Shown here: piece by piece, positions 8,534-16,329 of the stretch
How the letters are laid out: each line of letters begins with the position of its first letter
Numbering within the stretch: position 1 is the stretch's first letter
Assembly (NCBI RefSeq): GCF_025263685.1
Contig: NZ_CP092109.1
Location: forward strand, 3,597,001 to 3,661,000
Source of the DNA: Geoalkalibacter halelectricus
Lineage (GTDB): Bacteria; Desulfobacterota; Desulfuromonadia; Desulfuromonadales; Geoalkalibacteraceae
Direction: 5' to 3'
DNA: 64,000 nucleotides
Program-made: the position numbers and the translations under genes
The notes under the pieces: model-generated
Database searches by the model: none
Told to the model about the DNA's origin: nothing
The model's input: the letters and a program-made list of their open reading frames with translations, nothing else

Positions 8534-9244
8534 ATGCACAACCCCGGTGCGCACAACCGGCAATCCATCTGGTTGCGGGATTTCGATTATGCCGGCACCG
8601 GCGGGTATTTCGTAACGGTGTGCACCTGGCGGCGCGAATATTTGTTTGGAGATGTGGTGGATGGTGATATGCGGTTGAATGATGTTGGGATGGTGGTGCG
8701 GGACCAATGGTTGCGCACCCCGCAAATTCGCACCAATGTTGCATTGGATGAATTTGTCGTGATGCCGAATCATTTTCACGCGATTATGTGGATCATTGAC
8801 CCCGTAGGGGCACGGCGTGCCGTGCCCTTGGTGAATCACCCGAAACGTTTCAATGGACAACGCCCACCCGTAGGGGCACGGCGTGCCGTGCCCGCATTTG
8901 ACCATGCCGTGGTTTGTCCAAATATCGCGTCGCAAAACCAGGGCACGGTGTCGCAAAACCAGGGTACGGTGTTGCGGAGCCAGGGCACGGCACGCCGTGC
9001 CCCTACGGTCGAAAAATTCGGGCGGCCCGTTGCGGGTTCTTTGGCGACCATTGTCCGATCATTCAAATCCGCCGCCACCAAACGCATCAACACATTGCGC
9101 GGCAATCCTGGTTCTCCGGTATGGCAACGCAATTATTACGAACACGTGATTCGCGGCGACCGCGATTTGTACGCGGCCCGTCAATACATCACCGACAACC
9201 CGACGAAATGGGAATTGGATATCAACCATCCAACGCAAATTTAA
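8534..9244 (+). CDS. REP-associated tyrosine transposase (RAYT/TnpA_REP), copy 2
   Basis: A 236-residue near-duplicate of the RAYT at 7138-7869. The HUH motif VMPNHFHAI (H80, H82) and the NYYEHVIRG Tyr motif are conserved. It carries the same in-frame hairpin peptides, VGARRAVP twice and GTARRAPT once, but three instead of four 7-residue QNQGTVx units, which accounts exactly for the 7-residue length difference. AGGAGG precedes ATG 8534. Both copies look intact, so duplication is recent or both are maintained. Confidence 0.85.
   Translation: MHNPGAHNRQSIWLRDFDYAGTGGYFVTVCTWRREYLFGDVVDGDMRLNDVGMVVRDQWLRTPQIRTNVALDEFVVMPNHFHAIMWIIDPVGARRAVPLVNHPKRFNGQRPPVGARRAVPAFDHAVVCPNIASQNQGTVSQNQGTVLRSQGTARRAPTVEKFGRPVAGSLATIVRSFKSAATKRINTLRGNPGSPVWQRNYYEHVIRGDRDLYAARQYITDNPTKWELDINHPTQI
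8804..9006. repeat. Three hairpin copies inside RAYT 2
   Basis: Copies at 8804-8827 and 8870-8893 (forward) and 8983-9006 (reverse), in the same codon positions as in RAYT 1. The second forward copy has the standard GGCGTGCC centre where RAYT 1 has GACGCGCC. Confidence 0.9.
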
Positions 9245-9257
9245 CGGATGAAATATC

Positions 9258-9281
9258 GAAGGGGCACGGCGTGCCGTGCCC
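9258..9281 (+). repeat. Forward hairpin downstream of RAYT 2
   Basis: A GAAGGGGC variant of the GCACGG-type hairpin, 13 bases after the RAYT 2 stop, matching the position of 7883-7906 after RAYT 1. It closes the duplicated unit 8476-9281. Confidence 0.85.
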
Positions 9282-9322
9282 TGGTATAGAACCGTGGACA
9301 AGGCTGAGAGAGGGGATCGAAA

Positions 9323-9490
9323 ATGACACTCAGCGATAAGGAATTGCTTGAGCGCGATGCAAAGCGGAATATCGGAGAAGAACTGCTTGAAGCGGTTAGG
9401 GATATTAAAGCCGGCAAGATCGGCAGGGTCAGGACGGCAGCGGTTTCTCAGGTTGCTGAAGCCAGACACAGTCTTGATCTGACCACATAG
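9323..9490 (+). pseudogene. HigA/XRE-type antitoxin truncated before its DNA-binding domain
   Basis: A 55-codon frame, MTLSDKELLERDAKRNIGEE onward, then LLEAVRDIKAGKIGRVRTAA and VAEARHSLDL. This is the N-terminal arm usual in HigA-type antitoxins encoded beside RelE-like toxins, where ARxxTGLSQ normally leads into the helix-turn-helix. Here the frame stops two residues later at a TAG belonging to the hairpin at 9487-9510. The DNA-binding domain and any toxin are absent. Confidence 0.6.
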
Positions 9491-9614
9491 GGGCACGGCG
9501 TGCCGTGCCCTGGTATGAATCAAACCATCGCAACAGGAAAGGGCCAGGGCGCACATCGGTGCGCCCCTACGAAATAAATGAACCGGCGCCGTAGGGGCGC
9601 ACCGATGTGCGCCC
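9487..9614. repeat. Hairpin cluster before the 9.6 kb deacetylase
   Basis: Copies at 9487-9510 (forward, ATAGGGGC variant, GCACGG type), 9547-9570 (reverse, GCGCACC type) and 9591-9614 (forward, GCGCACC type). The last two are separated by 20 bases. The forward GCGCACC copy contains an in-frame ATG that artificially extends the next gene upstream. Confidence 0.85.
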
Positions 9615-9646
9615 TGGTTTTAACGCCCCAACGAGAACGCCACACA

Positions 9647-10636
9647 ATGCCCAAACCCAACATCTTCATCACCATCGACACCGAACACAGCATCGGCGGT
9701 GCGTTTGCCGACCCGGCCCTCAAGCCCGTGGGCAACGACAAACGCATTTATGGGCGGGTTGACGGCAAGGAATACGGCATACCGCTGATCATGGACATCG
9801 CGGATCGCTACGGCATCCCCCTCACGTTTTTTGTCGAGGTGCTGAATAAGTATTATTTCGGCGAGAATGAAACCCGCGAGGTGTGCGAATACATTCTTGG
9901 GCGCGGGCATGATGTGCAATTACACCTGCATCCCAACTATCTTAATTTCAGAGAAGAAAACCCTGGGGCGCAGCGCTATCGGGATAATATGTCGGCGTAT
10001 TCGCTGGAGGAGCAATCCGCCCTGATTGCAGAGGGCAAAGAGCTGCTGACCCGCTATTGCGGGCGCGCGCCCATTGCCTTTCGTGCCGGCAATTACGGGG
10101 CGGATGCCAATACCCTCAAGGCGCTTAAAGAGAATGGTTTTGTCATTGATAGCTCATACAATGCGGCATTTCCAAAACATAGTCGGCGCATCTGTGAAGA
10201 TCAGATCAACGATGCTGTGCATTTACACGGTGTTTGGGAATTACCCATAACCAATTTTATTGAGGATGTTCCCTTTAAGGGGCGCAGGCTCAAGCCCCTC
10301 GATCTCAACGGCGTGAGCTTTGCTGAAATGAAGTCAGTTATCGACCAATCATGTCCTGGCCAGGGGCTGGAAAATTTGACGATTATTCTGCATTCATTCA
10401 GCTTTGTCAAAGCATTGGATGTCCAATATTCCCGTTGTAAAATTCGAAATTATGTTGTGCAGCGGTTTGAAAACCTGTGCCGGTTTCTGCATGAGCGCCG
10501 AGATGCGTTGGCTTGTTCGAACTTGGCCGATTTTTCGAGTAAAGGACAATTCAAAAATGGTGCAGCGGAATTTTTCAAAGTTGCCCCGCACTTATCGGTT
10601 CTACGTGGTATCGAGCAGAAAGTTTTCGAATTTTAA
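9647..10636 (+). CDS. Polysaccharide deacetylase-like protein
   Basis: A 329-residue protein of the NodB/CE4-like superfamily. It begins NIFITIDTEHSIGGAF, with the metal-binding TIDTEHS motif typical of the WalW/polysaccharide-deacetylase subgroup, followed by HDVQLHLHPNYLNF near residue 88 (candidate metal His) and FRAGNYGADANTLKAL near residue 145. The frame is open back to 9578, but those codons come from a hairpin repeat, so ATG 9647 is preferred. Its role is likely deacetylation of a glycan or sugar intermediate. It resumes the polysaccharide locus after the RAYT cluster. Confidence 0.7.
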   Translation: MPKPNIFITIDTEHSIGGAFADPALKPVGNDKRIYGRVDGKEYGIPLIMDIADRYGIPLTFFVEVLNKYYFGENETREVCEYILGRGHDVQLHLHPNYLNFREENPGAQRYRDNMSAYSLEEQSALIAEGKELLTRYCGRAPIAFRAGNYGADANTLKALKENGFVIDSSYNAAFPKHSRRICEDQINDAVHLHGVWELPITNFIEDVPFKGRRLKPLDLNGVSFAEMKSVIDQSCPGQGLENLTIILHSFSFVKALDVQYSRCKIRNYVVQRFENLCRFLHERRDALACSNLADFSSKGQFKNGAAEFFKVAPHLSVLRGIEQKVFEF

Positions 10637-10672
10637 ATGTGTTCGCGATTGATTTAAAAGGACATTGTTAAC

Positions 10673-12826
10673 ATGACTTTGAAGGTATCACCGTCAGTAA
10701 GTATCCGCATCGGGTTTGTCGGCACCGGTTTTATTGCCGATTTGCATATGGAAGCCATAAAGCGCATCAAGGGTGTTCAGGTTGTTGCCTGTTGCGACTT
10801 GAATCGCTGGCGTGCCGACAATTTTGCGAAACGTTGGAATATCGTTAAAGCATATGACGATCTCGACAGTTTCATCGAAGAACAAGCCTTGGATGTGGTG
10901 CATGTCCTGGTGCCGCCCGACAAACATGTGCCGATTGCCAAGCGTTTCATTGAAAGAGGCGTCAAGGTCTTTCTCGAAAAACCGATGGCTCCGACCATCG
11001 CCGAATGTCAAGATCTGGTGGATGCCGCCCGCGGCCAAGGGATTGACGTCGGGGTGAATCACAACTTTGTTTTCTATCCTCTTTTCCAGCGGCTGAAAAA
11101 GGACTTGGCCTCCGGAATGATCGGCCGTCCCGAATATGTGACCGCTTTTTACGGCGGGCCCTTAGGCCAATTGGATTTCGGCAAATTCGGCCACTGGATG
11201 TTCGCTCAACCTGGCAATGTCCTTCTGGAACAGGGACCCCATCCCATTTCCCAGGTGATGGATATTCTGGGCGATGTGACAGCCGTCAACGGCAAAGCCG
11301 GTGAGCGGCGCGAACTGGGCAAGGATCAGTTTTTTTACGGACGCTGGGAGGCGTTGCTGGAATGTGAGCGGGGCAACGCGTTTGTGCACCTGTCGTTTGG
11401 CGCCAAACATTCCCCGCAACGTCTGATTGGTGTTTACGGACAGGATGGCGCCATTCTGGTCGATCTCCTCAACAATCGCTACCTGCGTCAGCCTAAATCC
11501 ATATTTCCCGACTACCTCGACCCCACCGCTCGCGCTATGCGCTATTTTGGGCCGGCCCTGGAGGGGTTCAAGGATTTCGGTGCATACTTTCTCGGCAAGG
11601 TCAAACTCAAGGACCGCTCCGATCCGTTTTTCATGACCATGAAAAATGCGATCGCCGCATTTTATCATGCATTGCTCAGCCACCGGCCTGTGCCGTGTTC
11701 GGCGGAAAACGGGCTCAAGGTCATTCAGACCTGTGAACAGTGGATCCGTTCTGCAAACCTGCCGCCCAACCCCGTTTCCGAGATTGCTCTGCCCGAGATC
11801 GGGGCTGGGCCTGATGATGAGGTGCTGGTGACCGGGGCCACTGGTTTTGTCGGCAAGGCGGTGGTGGAAAAGCTGATCTCCCAAGGGAAAAAAGTGCGCA
11901 TCTTCGTGCGCAGCGCCCGGGGGCTGCCGGCCAGCCTTCAGGTGCCCGAAGTGCGTGCCGTGGTGGGTGACATGACCGATACCGAGGCTTTGCGGCAAGC
12001 GGTCTCTGGCGTGAAGTCCGTTGTTCATCTGGCCCACAGTCTGGGCAGCAACTGGCGCGAGTTTGAACAACTCAACATCGTGCCGGCCGAAACGCTGGCT
12101 CGAGCCTGTATGGAATTTGGCGTTGAGCGATTTGTCTTTGCCAGCACCATCGCGGCTTTTTGTTATGCCGACCTGCCCCAGACACCGAGCGGCCTGGGTA
12201 TGGTCAACGCAGAATCGCCGGTCGACCAGAAACCTCTGGAGCGCAACCACTATGCGCGATCCAAAATTTTAATCGAAGAGCGCCTTTTGCAGATGGTGCC
12301 CGAAGGGTTGCCGCTGGTGATTGCCCGACCTGGCATCGTTGTCGGGCGTGACGGAATCCTTACACACAGCGGGGTGGGGCAATGGTCGCGCGACAACGTG
12401 TGTGCATTCTGGGGGATGGGTCATAATGCGCTGCCCTTTGTGCTGGTGGACGATGTCGCCGATGCCCTGGTTGCGATGCTCGAACGCGACGGGGTGGTTG
12501 GAAAAACATTGAACCTGATCGGTGATGTGCGGCTGTCTGCCCGTGAGTATATTCGCGAACTGAATGCCATCAGCGGGCGTCGCATCAAGAGTTTTCCTTA
12601 TCCCACCAGGCTGTGCTTTGCTTCGGATGCTTTGAAGTATGGTATCAAGTGGGTCACCGGCGACCGCGAAGGTCTGCTGAGCTATCGTGACCTAGCCAAT
12701 CGCTCCGCCCTCTCGGATTTTGACTGTAGCGCAGAGAAAGAACTTTTGAGCTGGGAGCCCTGCAAGGATCCGAAGGTTTTTGTCCAGCAGGCCATCGGTT
12801 GGGCCTTTAAAGAGGATGGGAAATGA
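10673..12826 (+). CDS. Gfo/Idh/MocA oxidoreductase fused to extended SDR
   Basis: A 717-residue two-enzyme fusion. Residues ~10-370 are a Gfo/Idh/MocA NAD(P)-dependent sugar dehydrogenase (GFVGTGFIADLH near 14, FLEKPMAPT with the conserved EKP at 102-104). Residues ~385-717 are an extended short-chain dehydrogenase/epimerase (LVTGATGFVGKAVVEKL near 387, then HYARSK with Tyr and Lys of the YxxxK pair near 526-530). Both cofactor sites look intact. The fusion suggests sequential oxidation and epimerisation or reduction of a sugar nucleotide. AAAGGA precedes the ATG, and the 3' end overlaps the next gene by 4 bases. Confidence 0.85.
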   Translation: MTLKVSPSVSIRIGFVGTGFIADLHMEAIKRIKGVQVVACCDLNRWRADNFAKRWNIVKAYDDLDSFIEEQALDVVHVLVPPDKHVPIAKRFIERGVKVFLEKPMAPTIAECQDLVDAARGQGIDVGVNHNFVFYPLFQRLKKDLASGMIGRPEYVTAFYGGPLGQLDFGKFGHWMFAQPGNVLLEQGPHPISQVMDILGDVTAVNGKAGERRELGKDQFFYGRWEALLECERGNAFVHLSFGAKHSPQRLIGVYGQDGAILVDLLNNRYLRQPKSIFPDYLDPTARAMRYFGPALEGFKDFGAYFLGKVKLKDRSDPFFMTMKNAIAAFYHALLSHRPVPCSAENGLKVIQTCEQWIRSANLPPNPVSEIALPEIGAGPDDEVLVTGATGFVGKAVVEKLISQGKKVRIFVRSARGLPASLQVPEVRAVVGDMTDTEALRQAVSGVKSVVHLAHSLGSNWREFEQLNIVPAETLARACMEFGVERFVFASTIAAFCYADLPQTPSGLGMVNAESPVDQKPLERNHYARSKILIEERLLQMVPEGLPLVIARPGIVVGRDGILTHSGVGQWSRDNVCAFWGMGHNALPFVLVDDVADALVAMLERDGVVGKTLNLIGDVRLSAREYIRELNAISGRRIKSFPYPTRLCFASDALKYGIKWVTGDREGLLSYRDLANRSALSDFDCSAEKELLSWEPCKDPKVFVQQAIGWAFKEDGK

Positions 12827-13950
12827 ATTCCCGCAAGGTGCTGCATGTCATAGAGCGCTTCAATGTCGCTGGCGCTGAAATCGTGGTGCGAGATCTGCTT
12901 CATCTTTTTGCAGAGACGCCTTGGCAACTGCATGTCTGCGTCCTGCACGACAAGGGGATCATTGGCACCGAAATGTTTGAAAAGGGTTTTCCCGTTCATC
13001 ATCTGGATTGGACCAAGGATGGTCTCGATGATGCTGGAGTTGTGAGCCGGATGCGCAAGGTCATTGATGAGGTTCAGCCAGACATCATCCACGCCCACAA
13101 TGTTACGCCCTGGTATTTTGCGACACGCTCAACATGGGGGAAGGGTCAATCCAGGCGTTGTGCTACCTTGCATGGATTTTTAACGGGGGAGGGGGCGTGG
13201 AAAAAGAAGTGCCTTTATACCTTGCTATCTCGCACCGCGGAGCGTATTGCCATCGTCTCACCCCGCATCCGCGAACAGTTAAGCACCATCCCCTTGTTTC
13301 CATTGCAGCGGGTCGAAGTGATACCGAATGGTATTCAGACAGCAGAACCCGCTGATTTTGACATCTCTTCTAAAAAAGAGGAACTGGGGCTTGATAAAGG
13401 CGATTTTGTCATCGGTACGGTCGGGCGCATGTTCGCCGAGAAAAACATCGAAATGCAAATCCGTCTGATGGCGCGGTTGCGGGACGACTATCCGCGGCTA
13501 AAATTGGTGGTCGTGGCTAAGAAATACGATTATTTCAAGGTGCTCGAAGATCTGGTCGATTCCTTGGGCGTGCAGGATCAGGTCATATTCACCGGTTTGC
13601 GCCGTGACGTCCCGGAATTACTCAGAATTTTCGATCTTTTTGTCATGTCTTCATTTTCCGAGGGAACATCCATTGCTTTACTTGAAGCCATGGCGGCAGG
13701 GTTACCGGTTGTCGTTAGCGATGTCGGCGGCAACGGGGATGTCGTAAGGCATGGGGAAAACGGTTTGTTGTTCGACGTGCATAATCTCGATCAGTTTGTC
13801 GAGCAGGTCGGTGTGCTCATAAACGACGAAAAAAGGCGCAGACAACTTGCGACCGAGGCGAGAAAAACCGCGGAAACCTATAGCCTTGAATCCATGAAGG
13901 TCAAATATCAATCGTTCTACCAAACGATTATGGGGCGGCATGGAAACTGA
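12823..13950 (+). CDS. GT4-family glycosyltransferase
   Basis: A 375-residue GT-B glycosyltransferase. The acceptor half starts VLHVIERFNVAGAEIVVRDLL; the donor half has IGTVGRMFAEKNIEMQIRLM and MSSFSEGTSIALLEAMAAGLPVVVSDVGGNGDVV, with the E-x7-E motif of GT4 enzymes. ATGA overlap with the SDR fusion upstream and an 11-base overlap with the ATP-grasp gene downstream indicate one operon and tight coupling. Substrate unknown. Confidence 0.85.
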   Translation: MNSRKVLHVIERFNVAGAEIVVRDLLHLFAETPWQLHVCVLHDKGIIGTEMFEKGFPVHHLDWTKDGLDDAGVVSRMRKVIDEVQPDIIHAHNVTPWYFATRSTWGKGQSRRCATLHGFLTGEGAWKKKCLYTLLSRTAERIAIVSPRIREQLSTIPLFPLQRVEVIPNGIQTAEPADFDISSKKEELGLDKGDFVIGTVGRMFAEKNIEMQIRLMARLRDDYPRLKLVVVAKKYDYFKVLEDLVDSLGVQDQVIFTGLRRDVPELLRIFDLFVMSSFSEGTSIALLEAMAAGLPVVVSDVGGNGDVVRHGENGLLFDVHNLDQFVEQVGVLINDEKRRRQLATEARKTAETYSLESMKVKYQSFYQTIMGRHGN

Positions 13951-15175
13951 CCGGCAGGCAAAACCTTACGCCATTATCCCTAATTGCGAAACCAGGGCGA
14001 TGGAGGGGATTATCGGTTCCCTGGGAAGACGGGGCATGCCGCTGATCGGGTTGAGCACCGACCCCAAATGTACGGCATTCCATTCAAAATTCCTGACGCA
14101 AAAACTCATTTCTCCCGAGCCTAAAGACGAAGCTCGCTTTATTTCCTACCTGGTTGAAAAGGTGCCGAAAGGCGTCTTACTGACCAGCAATGACCAGACG
14201 GCCGTTCTTTTTGCGCGCCATGAAGGATTGCTGCGTCAGCACGGCTTTTTGCTAAATGTACCCCCCCTTGAAAAACTTCTCGACGGTTTTGATAAATGGC
14301 AATGCTATCTCAACGCAAAGCGGTTGGGTATTCCAACGGCTGAAACGCTGTTGATCAACAGCAGGGAAGAAGCCCTCGCCGCTGCTGATAGGCTGGGCTT
14401 TCCCCATATCATCAAGGCTACACGGTTGGCGGGCGGAAACTACAAACGCATCAATACGCCTGAAGAGGTTCTGCCGGCTTTTGATCAGATGCAGGCTTTG
14501 GTGACAAGCCCTCAGAACCTGGTCATGGATGCCAGCCTGATCGCGCAGAAGTGGCTAAATTATGAAGTCGAGAATATCTGGTGCGTTGAGTCTTATTACG
14601 ATACCCAAGGTAAGGCGCGTGGTTTCTGGCCGATTCGTAAATGGCGCACAGTTATTTACAAAGATGGAACGTTCGGCAGCAGGTTGTACGCAGGGGAATG
14701 CGTGGAACAGCCTGAGTTGACCGAACTCAGCAGAAAACTCCTCGATGGGCTTGAATGGAGAGGTTTCGCCCATCTGGACTGGGTCTATTTGCCGCAGGAG
14801 AAAACCTTTAGCCTGACAGAGATCAATCCGCGCTTGCCCGGTTTCAGTTTTTTTCCGTCCAATGCAGGTTTTGAGATGGCTTATTTTTATTATGCCGATT
14901 TGGTGGGAGAGGATTTCGAGGTACCTTCGTTGAAGAGATCAGTTTACTTTGAGACATTGCGACACCCAGGGGATTTGACGTCAACTTTTGTGGCTTGCTT
15001 TAAAAAACAATATGATTTCAGAACTTTCTTCACCAGTTATGCGAATTCAATATTCAGCAGTAAACCAATTGTCATAGATTTTTTTGATAAAAATGAAAAA
15101 AATATGACATGGAATAATTTTTTAAAAATATTAATGGGTACAGCATCTGAATTAAAAAAAATTTTTAAGAGATAA
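13940..15175 (+). CDS. ATP-grasp ligase-like protein 1
   Basis: A 411-residue protein with an ATP-grasp fold: N-terminal pre-ATP-grasp domain (AIIPNCETRAMEGIIGSLGRRG), ATP-binding FPHIIKATRLAGGNYKRI near residue 152, and metal-binding LTEINPRLPGFSFF near residue 293. Members ligate a carboxylate to an amine or thiol through an acyl phosphate. In this locus it could attach an amino acid or other acid to a sugar (inference). The last ~60 codons become AT-rich and lysine-rich, unlike the body, as if the 3' end joins foreign DNA that continues into the next gene. Confidence 0.7.
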   Translation: METDRQAKPYAIIPNCETRAMEGIIGSLGRRGMPLIGLSTDPKCTAFHSKFLTQKLISPEPKDEARFISYLVEKVPKGVLLTSNDQTAVLFARHEGLLRQHGFLLNVPPLEKLLDGFDKWQCYLNAKRLGIPTAETLLINSREEALAAADRLGFPHIIKATRLAGGNYKRINTPEEVLPAFDQMQALVTSPQNLVMDASLIAQKWLNYEVENIWCVESYYDTQGKARGFWPIRKWRTVIYKDGTFGSRLYAGECVEQPELTELSRKLLDGLEWRGFAHLDWVYLPQEKTFSLTEINPRLPGFSFFPSNAGFEMAYFYYADLVGEDFEVPSLKRSVYFETLRHPGDLTSTFVACFKKQYDFRTFFTSYANSIFSSKPIVIDFFDKNEKNMTWNNFLKILMGTASELKKIFKR

Positions 15176-15181
15176 ATCAAT

Positions 15182-16309
15182 ATGTCTGACAATAATATCT
15201 TAATGGTTGGAAATTTTTCTTCAGGTACCGGCTACGCCTGGAATATGATTAATTCGTGTTTTTACGCTCTTGGAAGAGCATTTATTGACAAAGAAAATGA
15301 GGCATATGTTTGCTATCCGGTTGTAGATAAAATAAACGACATTTTTATTGATAGTAATATTAATATTTTAGAGTTTGATTTTGAAAGATATTCTTTTCTA
15401 AAAATATACAAATTTTTAAAGGACAAAAAAATAAAAAATTTGTATCTAATAAATTATTCAACATTTTCTCCACTCTATTTAGTTGCGAGGTTTGCTGGCG
15501 TAAGAAAAATTATTGTTCATGACCATGCATCTTCTGGAATATTGTTGCCTAACAACATTTTAAAGAAGGCTTTAAAGACAGTGTTTAATCGTATCCCTGT
15601 TTTTAATCCAGATAAAATTTTAGTCATATCGAAATTCGTCAAAAAAAGAAAGGTTGAAGGATCTTGTTTTCCAGAAGGAAAAATTGAAGTTGTATACAAT
15701 GGAGTTGATTTAGATTCTTTTAAGGGTGAGGCAAGTTTTGATTTGCATGATCGTTTTAATATTCCTAAAGATAGGAAAATTGTTTTTTGTGCAGCTAGAG
15801 CTAATACGCATAAAGGAATCCAATTTTTTATTGAGGCTTCCCGTTTATTGATACATGAAAAGAACAGAACGGATCTCTTTTTTCTTTACTGTGGTGATGG
15901 TCCAGATATGAAAAATTTCCAAAAGTTGGTTTCAGAATGTCAGCTTTCTGAGTTTTTTTGTTTTGCTGGAAACTCGAATCATATTAGCGAAATATTGAAG
16001 GGTGTTCATGTTTGCGTAGTGCCTTCTGTTTGGCTCGAGGGGTTTGGTATGATGGTTATCGAATCGATGGCCGCTGAGGTGCCTGTAATCGCGAGTCGAG
16101 TTGGTGGAATGGCTGAGATAATCGATGATGGTGTTGACGGAATTTATGTTGACCCGGGTGATCCTAACGCAATTGCCGACGCGATAGAGAATCTGGTTAA
16201 TGATGTGCAATTGAAAGAAAAAATCAAGATTAAAGGGAAGGAAAAAGTTGCACAAGTCTATTCTAGTGATGAACAAAAACAAAGAATTATTAATAGTTTT
16301 TTTGAATAG
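15182..16309 (+). CDS. GT4-family glycosyltransferase, AT-rich
   Basis: A 375-residue GT-B glycosyltransferase with KIVFCAARANTHKGIQFFIEA and VVPSVWLEGFGMMVIESMAAEVPVIASRVGGMAEII (E-x7-E type). Base use is strikingly AT-rich, with many AAA/TTT/ATA codons, compared with the GC-rich genes on both sides, which is strong evidence of separate acquisition. It lies 6 bases after the ATP-grasp gene and is co-oriented, so it has been built into the operon. Start ATG 15182; no strong ribosome-binding site is visible. Confidence 0.85.
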   Translation: MSDNNILMVGNFSSGTGYAWNMINSCFYALGRAFIDKENEAYVCYPVVDKINDIFIDSNINILEFDFERYSFLKIYKFLKDKKIKNLYLINYSTFSPLYLVARFAGVRKIIVHDHASSGILLPNNILKKALKTVFNRIPVFNPDKILVISKFVKKRKVEGSCFPEGKIEVVYNGVDLDSFKGEASFDLHDRFNIPKDRKIVFCAARANTHKGIQFFIEASRLLIHEKNRTDLFFLYCGDGPDMKNFQKLVSECQLSEFFCFAGNSNHISEILKGVHVCVVPSVWLEGFGMMVIESMAAEVPVIASRVGGMAEIIDDGVDGIYVDPGDPNAIADAIENLVNDVQLKEKIKIKGKEKVAQVYSSDEQKQRIINSFFE

Positions 16310-16329
16310 TTAGCTGGATTTCAAATTAA

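Noticed and set aside
9578-9646. Extra 23 N-terminal residues for the 9.6 kb deacetylase
   Set aside because: These codons come from the GCGCACC-type hairpin (RRGAPMCALV), and the conserved start is at ATG 9647.
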